From Lateolabrax maculatus (lineage: Eukaryota > Chordata > Actinopteri > Acropomatiformes > Lateolabracidae): a stretch of DNA of 64,000 nucleotides. Each line of letters starts with the position of its first letter. The stretch's first letter is position 1. The DNA is taken from the NCBI GenBank assembly GCA_031216445.1, contig CM062216.1, positions 10,195,001 through 10,259,000 of the forward strand, given 5' to 3'. Position numbers and translations under genes: made by a program. Under the pieces are notes generated by a model. It had not been told where the DNA came from. It did not search any database and was given only the letters and a program-made list of their open reading frames with translations. Shown piece by piece: positions 57,881 through 64,000 of the stretch.

Positions 57881-60800
57881 GGCGAATCTGTTCATTGGTG
57901 CTGTTTGCTTAAATCAAAGCAGCCAATGAAACACCGCCATGGTTCCGCTTCCCACAATGTCTTGTGTCAAGATGATTTTCCTCTCTTAAAGATAATCTCA
58001 GCTCTAAGATGTTTTCTGAGAAACAGGTCTGTTACTTTATTGTTATCGAGAAAGTGGATTATCTAGCTGTTTCCACTAATTCAGTGTGTTCTACAGCTTA
58101 TTTTTGATTTCCTGCTCCATGACCACAGATTAATATCTCCGGTGGCAACAGCCCAATTGCAACAAACCCCTTGACTACGAGGGTCCCTAACCTCAGCACC
58201 CTGAGAAACACTATAGCCAGTCTGAGAAGGCATAGCCCCGCATAATTGGAGACAAGATTGGGAAACAGTAGATATGTGTGAGTTTTAGCAGCCTGGGGGG
58301 AGTCCCACCCAGGGAGACCGGAGAGGAAACTCTGCAGATGGAGGTCAGGGTTGGGCTGCTCACATCCTACTCTCCATTTGTTCTGTTATTCCAGTCTCCG
58401 CCAACACACAGACAGGATCGAGGATAATGTCCAGGGAATCAGCTCAAAAAGCAAGCATTTTCTTCTTTTTAAAGCTCTTTTCCGCAGGAGATTTTTTACA
58501 GTCAACACAACCAACTCATGAACATGAAAGCATGAAATGACACTACTAAGCCGCAGGAAGAGTTGTAAAATGTGGTCATTGGCGTAAACCTTCCATAAAG
58601 TCTTATAAAAGTCACATAAAAGCAGTATAATTAGACAGATTTTTTTATTCCAAACTGCCATTTATCATCTACAAAGGACCCCAGATGCAACATTACAGCA
58701 TGAATTGGCAAGTGAAATGTCCTCAAAGGCTTTGATGGCCCTCCAACTGATGTTCATCGTTTCCATACATGACATCCCTCTGTGAATTCTTTGCAGGACT
58801 TGCATTATGTTTTTTTCCAGGCTGCTGCTGAATTTGGCTTGCAGAAGCTAGAGTTGGCTGATGTCTTGTTTTTCATGGCTTAAACAGGCAAAGACTCAGT
58901 TCCTCAGATGTTAAATATATCTGAGCAGATATCAGTGCCTACTTGGGACTGAGAACAACTGTGTATATGTAACTGACTGATATTTGCTATTTACTAAATA
59001 ACAATGCCGCCATGATATGTCATTGTATCCCTAAAGTATTTTGGTGGTATGACAGGAAAAACTATCCAGGATGGTGTTATAAGACACACAGACTGAAGAC
59101 AATAAGGACTCTTGAGATGTGACTGTGAGATGTCGTCTCAGCCGAGGACATGGTGAGCCAGGTCAGGCAAAATTTGGCCAAGACCAATGCAGCAGCGGTG
59201 ATGACCTGGGAAATCAGGACCTTTTCCGTCAATACTACAGAGACAAAGAGATGTCAGAGGATGATGACCCTTTCCTGCTAATCAGAGGGAGATTCGTGGA
59301 GAGGAAAGGACTCCTCCCTCCACCTCTGCTCAGGCAATGATGAGGTTTCCATGTTTGTGTTGGCTCATGGAGGTATGACGGTACCTGTATCCTTTCTGGC
59401 AGAAGACAGGGATACAGAGACTTATCTTTTTGCTTTGTATAGAAAAGAGGAACTCCGTTTCAACAGTCAAGTTTGTTTATCATCCCTAAATTTTGAGTGA
59501 CTTTCCTTTCTGTCCGATGATGTTTGATTTGTGCATGGTGTTTGAGTTTGAGTGCTGTAATAATTTAGTTTCCTTTCACATTGTTTTGCCCACATTCTTG
59601 TATAATATAATCCATAAATAAAGTTCTTGTAAGCAATAAGTGAGCTGTACACATGAAATCCAGTCCTAAATTTACCTTCTACCCTCCATGTAATTTATTC
59701 CCTTGTGTTTTGCCTTTTTAGCCATTCTAGGAATGGTTGTAAAGGTTGTAAACCTGTAAAGTGACAAAAATTGAAGATAACATTTAATCCCAACCAGTAG
59801 TTTCATCATACAAAAAGAAAAAAAAAAGAGGTTTGAATGAATTCATTTGGTATTTTTGAGAAAATGCTGATTTTTTTTTTTTTTTATGAAGTTACTGATA
59901 TGATATGAAACTCTTTGAGCCCTCTTGAGCAGTTCCTTTATCCTCTTCAACAATAGCTCTATAGAGATGACCGGTGACTTTGAGGAGCTCTTTTCAAACA
60001 TTATGGCCAACCATTGGCTGAAGATGGATATCTAAGTATGATTTGACCTGTGCTTTCTTCATGCCGGCTGAAGTTCAAGATTTGTCCAGAGCCCTGACCG
60101 ACTCTCTTTCATTCACCCCGATTATCTTGACTGTGGGCTGTGACCCCGGTAATGTTATACAAATGTCATGCGTCACAGGACGGACAGCTCCCGTATATGG
60201 CGAGCATTTGGTCTGCGAGCATTGTTGCAGAGAGGGCCCTTTGTAGAAAGACAGAGACCTCTGGCAGAAATGAACAATGGTGTTGTACGGACAAGGTCAG
60301 GAAGAAAAAAAACACCCAGACTGTGTTTGTGAAGTTTTCTGTGAAGTTTTCTGCTCGCATCTTAAAAGTGCTTCTACAGAAGTTTTTATAATCTCTGTTG
60401 TTTCCCTGGCATGAGCTATTTATTACTTGAGTTAGCTCTTCCTTTGTGCAATGCTTGAAAGGAACAAAGTTCTTTATGTTGCAGTGTAGTGTGATTTATT
60501 AATTATAACACTGTAAGAGTTTCCCGCTCTATCATGTGCCCTTTATGGCTTTGATGTTCAAGGTCAGATGTTGAAACGTTTTTGTGTAAAGCTCTGGGTG
60601 GTAAATTGTCTTCATTAAGCTTGGCAGTAACGTGTCGCAACATGTTGCCATTAAGATGAAATCCTGTCAAAGTCTACAGAATAAAACTTCCCTTCGCGTC
60701 CTTCAAACACTTTGTTGCAATAAGGATGTGACCAGCTAACCAGAATCCGTTGGCTCTCCTTCAGCCCATTGAAGTGAATGGTTTATTGCCCATTTAGTGC

Positions 60801-61140
60801 GTACTGAGATAACCTGATGCAGCCAGGGTTTGATCAAAGACATCAGCAAAAAGTCGCATTCCTCTGCAGCCATCACCTCAAAGGAAATGACAGTCCAGCT
60901 ACAGTAAACAGCCAGGACAACAAGCTGTGCTTTTTATCTCCATCTTATTTCTGCTGCACCCTGTGGCTTTGAAGCTCCGCAGCTGAAACCGTCCCCAGAC
61001 ATTAAAGCTTCTTATTATAGTCACTGTTTACTGGTCAAGATTTAGTATTGTGTTTGTGTGGTCTGCAGAAAAGTAAGAACAACAGTGGGAGCCAGGAATG
61101 ACGGGAATGATGCACAAATATGGTTCTTAAAATAGTGTAT

Positions 61141-61330
61141 ATAAATGTACTCAAGCACTGTACTGTACTTAAGAACAACTTTGAGATACGTGTACTTTAC
61201 AAGAGTATTTCCTTTTTATGCTACTTTCTTGTACTCCACTACAGGTAAAAAAATTACTTTTTACTCCACTACCATTATTTGACAGCTCACTTTGCAGATT
61301 GAGATTTTACAGATATGATGCTTTTTTTCA
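61141..61330 (-). repeat. Dispersed teleost repeat family A, copy 3 (minus orientation)
   Basis: On the minus strand: 'aatctgcaaagtgagctgtc', 'tagtggagtaaaaagtaatt', 'agtggagtacaagaaagtag', ending in the 'cttaagtacagtac...gagtacatt' terminus. Confidence 0.65.
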
Positions 61331-61724
61331 TATAACATTTAAAGTTAAAGGAACCACCCTCAACTAGTTGCAACAATGAAATGCTGCATACATATTAATG
61401 GCTCAGTAATAATAATATACTTAATAAACTTCGGGCCCTCCAAAAGGTCACCAAATAAATCAGAGAGGTCGTGAGATGATTAATGAGAGGGAAATGAAGA
61501 TCTGCTACACACATCTGTTTTCATCTTTTGGACTTTTCTCTAATCTTTGATTTTCTTTGTGAAATGTTTGATAGTTTGACCTCTTTGGGCCTTAAGCCAT
61601 AATGTCTCTTTGGCATAAGTGTTTATAACTCATAGAGATCTGAAACAAGATAAGGAACCCCAACCAGACACGGTTGGGTAATGGTTCATAAGCCAAATAA
61701 ACCACTGGTTTAATCTTTAACAAC

Positions 61725-61945
61725 GTGTAGTACTTTATAAACTTTTCATATGTTTTTATGTAAAATTTTGACCTGAAAAGTAACTAGTAATGATAGCTGT
61801 CAGATAAATAGAGTCGAAAATAGAACATTTCCCTATGAAATGTAGTGACGTGAAAGTATAAACTAGCATAGAATGGAAACAGTAAAGTATCTCCAAATTG
61901 TACTGAAGCACAGTCCTTGAGTACATATACTTAGTTTCCTGCATT
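61725..61945 (+). repeat. Dispersed teleost repeat family A, copy 4 (plus orientation)
   Basis: 'aaaagtaactagtaatgata', 'gctgtcagataaatag', 'tatgaaatgtagtgacgtga', 'aaattgtactgaagcacagt', 'ccttgagtacatatacttag'. Opposite in orientation to the copy 395 bp to the left. Confidence 0.7.
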
Positions 61946-64000
61946 AGTGTTCTTTCAAGGGGTAGTGTATGCTGATATTTAAATTAATTCATGAAACTCA
62001 GTTATCTGACTCTGATCATCAAGTCAAATTTTTTTGCAAATGTATTGAAACTGATTCTAATTCTGGCTCTGATTCTAAACCAGATTCTGAAGTTTGTTTG
62101 CTATCAGAAGCAGAATAAAGGCTCATTTTGTCAGTGTTCCCAAAGCCTAAAGTCATATTTTATGTCCTGGAGACAGGCGGCTTAGTGATGCAGCATGCTG
62201 CCATGGAAACCCGAGTTGTCTGTTGTGTTGGTTGTGTCAGAGATCCGCCCTTTAGCCCCGACCCCTTCCCTCGGTGGCGGCACACTTTCCCCGGGGGGAT
62301 TTCACATACAACATCTGCCCTTTCTTCCAACCCTCGACCCACCCACTCCAAAAGCCAGAGAGCTTCTGGACTGGCTTTTCTCAATAAAGGCCATCCACAC
62401 ACACCTGCTGGGAGGGTCAGAGGTCATCGCCAAGCTGGGACACAGTATCATGACCTGGCAGGGCTCCAGCCTGCATCGCATTCTTATACAACATAGCCAA
62501 AGAGAAAATGTTCATTCTTACACTTACTGAGAAAGAAGAGTAGAGAACACTCCTCCCATTTATCTTCCGGCTATCACTGAAAGATATCAAAACAAAGCTT
62601 TTTTGTAGAAGAGTCTTTTATTGGAATGTCAGCTGAAAACACGACTGACTGGGATTTTCAAGGGAATTACATCATCTTCTCAAAATTTTCCCAGGTTGCA
62701 GCGTCTGGCTGCTCCGTCATGTGACTGCTGAACGTGGAGACAGAAGGAGAGGGAGTTCCCTGCGGTGTCTATTCGAGCTCCAGTGCTGCCTCCAGCCTTG
62801 CCAGGCCCTGAAGGAATCACCCGGCCCTCATCAATCTGCCTCCACATTCCACAATAGCTGACAAAGGGACTCCACTCTCTCTGTGGCAGATGGCTGCGCC
62901 TCGGGCTATCCACGCCAAGCTCCCATTGTTTGGGGTTTGATGCAAGGACCTTTGCTCCTCCTCCTTCGGTGTCACAGAAGGATACTGGGGTGCAGAAGTT
63001 GAATTAGACCTCTCTGCCTTTGGGTGAAATCAACAAAAATGTGATATTTCACGCATATTTTGATATAAGCTGCACTGCATGTTGCTAAATATACGATTTA
63101 ACTTGATGTTAAATCCACTGGATCGATGAAGGAGATATTTGTGCTCTCACAAAAAGCTGTGATCTCCCCGGGTTTATCCTGATTCCCACAGGAATACGGG
63201 AGGAAAGCGTGGCCCCAGCAGGCAAACAGCAACAGGCTCTCACCATTTGCTATCATACTGGAAGCCATGTTTTCTGTTGTTTGTAACCAAGAAACATCGA
63301 GCCAAAATAAAGCCATTTTGAGGAAAATATTGTACTTTTTACTCATTTATCTTCAGTAATTGCTTGAGATACTACTACATAGATGAACACTCTGTATATT
63401 GCAAACACTATAAAAATCTTCATCTCATCAAGCATTTTTTTTTTTATTATTTTGTCCTAAAAGTCATGTAAGATTGTTCAAATCAGCTCCACATTGATCA
63501 TCTCATGCTGCTGATTGAAATGTTGCTTGAATATTATTGCAAAGGTGATAAAAATGACCTAATTAGCCCTAACCCTGATCTGCCTAATCTGACAATCCAA
63601 ACATTTTGGAAACAAACTCCTGTTGTAGTTTTACACACAGATAAAGTTACGCTGTGGGTTTTCATGGGATCTAAAGATCCAGTTTGGTTATAGATCTTGT
63701 AACAATTTTATGGTCTTTTCTTCGCAGCACTTCCCTTCCTGAAAGTGGAGGGAAGTGGAGTCTTCTTTATGATGTGGGATCCCTCCTTGACCGTGCTCAC
63801 TTAAAGCATGCAGAAGCTTTGACTGACTCCATTCAGCAATTAACATAAAGCTGCCTCTGCATTAGGGAGCATGCATCCCTGGCTCTCTGGGCTTCTTGCG
63901 AGGGAGCTGGCTATGTTTAACACATCTGTTGTCTCCCATGTCTGAGCAACCCACAGACAGGTCTGTTCACAGTGGTCCTTTTATTCAGCTCTGAAAGGGC

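Larger units (their letters stand above)
46430..64000. other. Intergenic DNA, no gene recognised
   Basis: 17.5 kb without a supportable exon on either strand; all frames are at most about 120 codons, with no domain or splice consistency. It holds the dispersed repeats listed separately. Non-repetitive, balanced-composition blocks at 52.55-52.95, 53.28-53.72, 60.75-61.05 and 63.75-63.95 kb are the best candidates for regulatory sequence. Confidence 0.6.

Noticed and set aside
62128..62530. Overlapping frames of 111-122 codons
   Set aside because: Different frames are equally open, composition is Pro/Ser/His-rich, and no homologous domain is recognised.

Overview
The window is nuclear DNA of a ray-finned (teleost) fish. 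Four vertebrate protein-coding genes can be reconstructed exon by exon with GT/AG splice sites and consistent phases. The remainder is long introns and intergenic DNA carrying dispersed repeats of teleost type (V-SINE, MITEs and several unnamed families).

Layout. (1) 1-20,570, minus strand: the first four coding exons of gpatch8, spread over about 19 kb, with a CpG-rich promoter at about 19.9-20.7 kb; the gene continues beyond the left edge. (2) 20.6-32.4 kb: intergenic, repeat-rich. It holds a small transposon remnant with the start of a RecQ-like helicase reading frame, a frameshifted open reading frame for a small tail-anchored protein, a V-SINE remnant and other repeats. (3) 32,454-38,542, plus strand: complete map3k14 (NIK), 15 coding exons, 860 codons. 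(4) 41,064-42,816, minus strand: complete bax, 6 exons, 192 codons, tail-to-tail with map3k14. (5) 42.9-43.85 kb: a MITE-like element with terminal inverted repeats and an internal satellite, filling most of the head-to-head bax/rps11 promoter interval. (6) 44,175-46,352, plus strand: complete rps11, 5 exons, with three intronic SNORD35-type C/D snoRNAs. (7) 46.4-64 kb: no gene recognised; dispersed repeats and some non-repetitive blocks.

Functionally, map3k14 (non-canonical NF-kB kinase) and bax (mitochondrial pore-forming death effector) are signalling and apoptosis genes, while rps11 with its snoRNAs and gpatch8 are housekeeping genes. They are neighbours but not an operon. In human, GPATCH8 and MAP3K14 lie on 17q21 whereas BAX and RPS11 lie on 19q13, so the window spans a synteny junction. 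No new multi-gene system was found. The best leads are the triplicated snoRNA with a compensatory stem change, the MITE in the bax/rps11 promoter, the helicase-bearing MITE, and the unusual catalytic-loop residues of this NIK.
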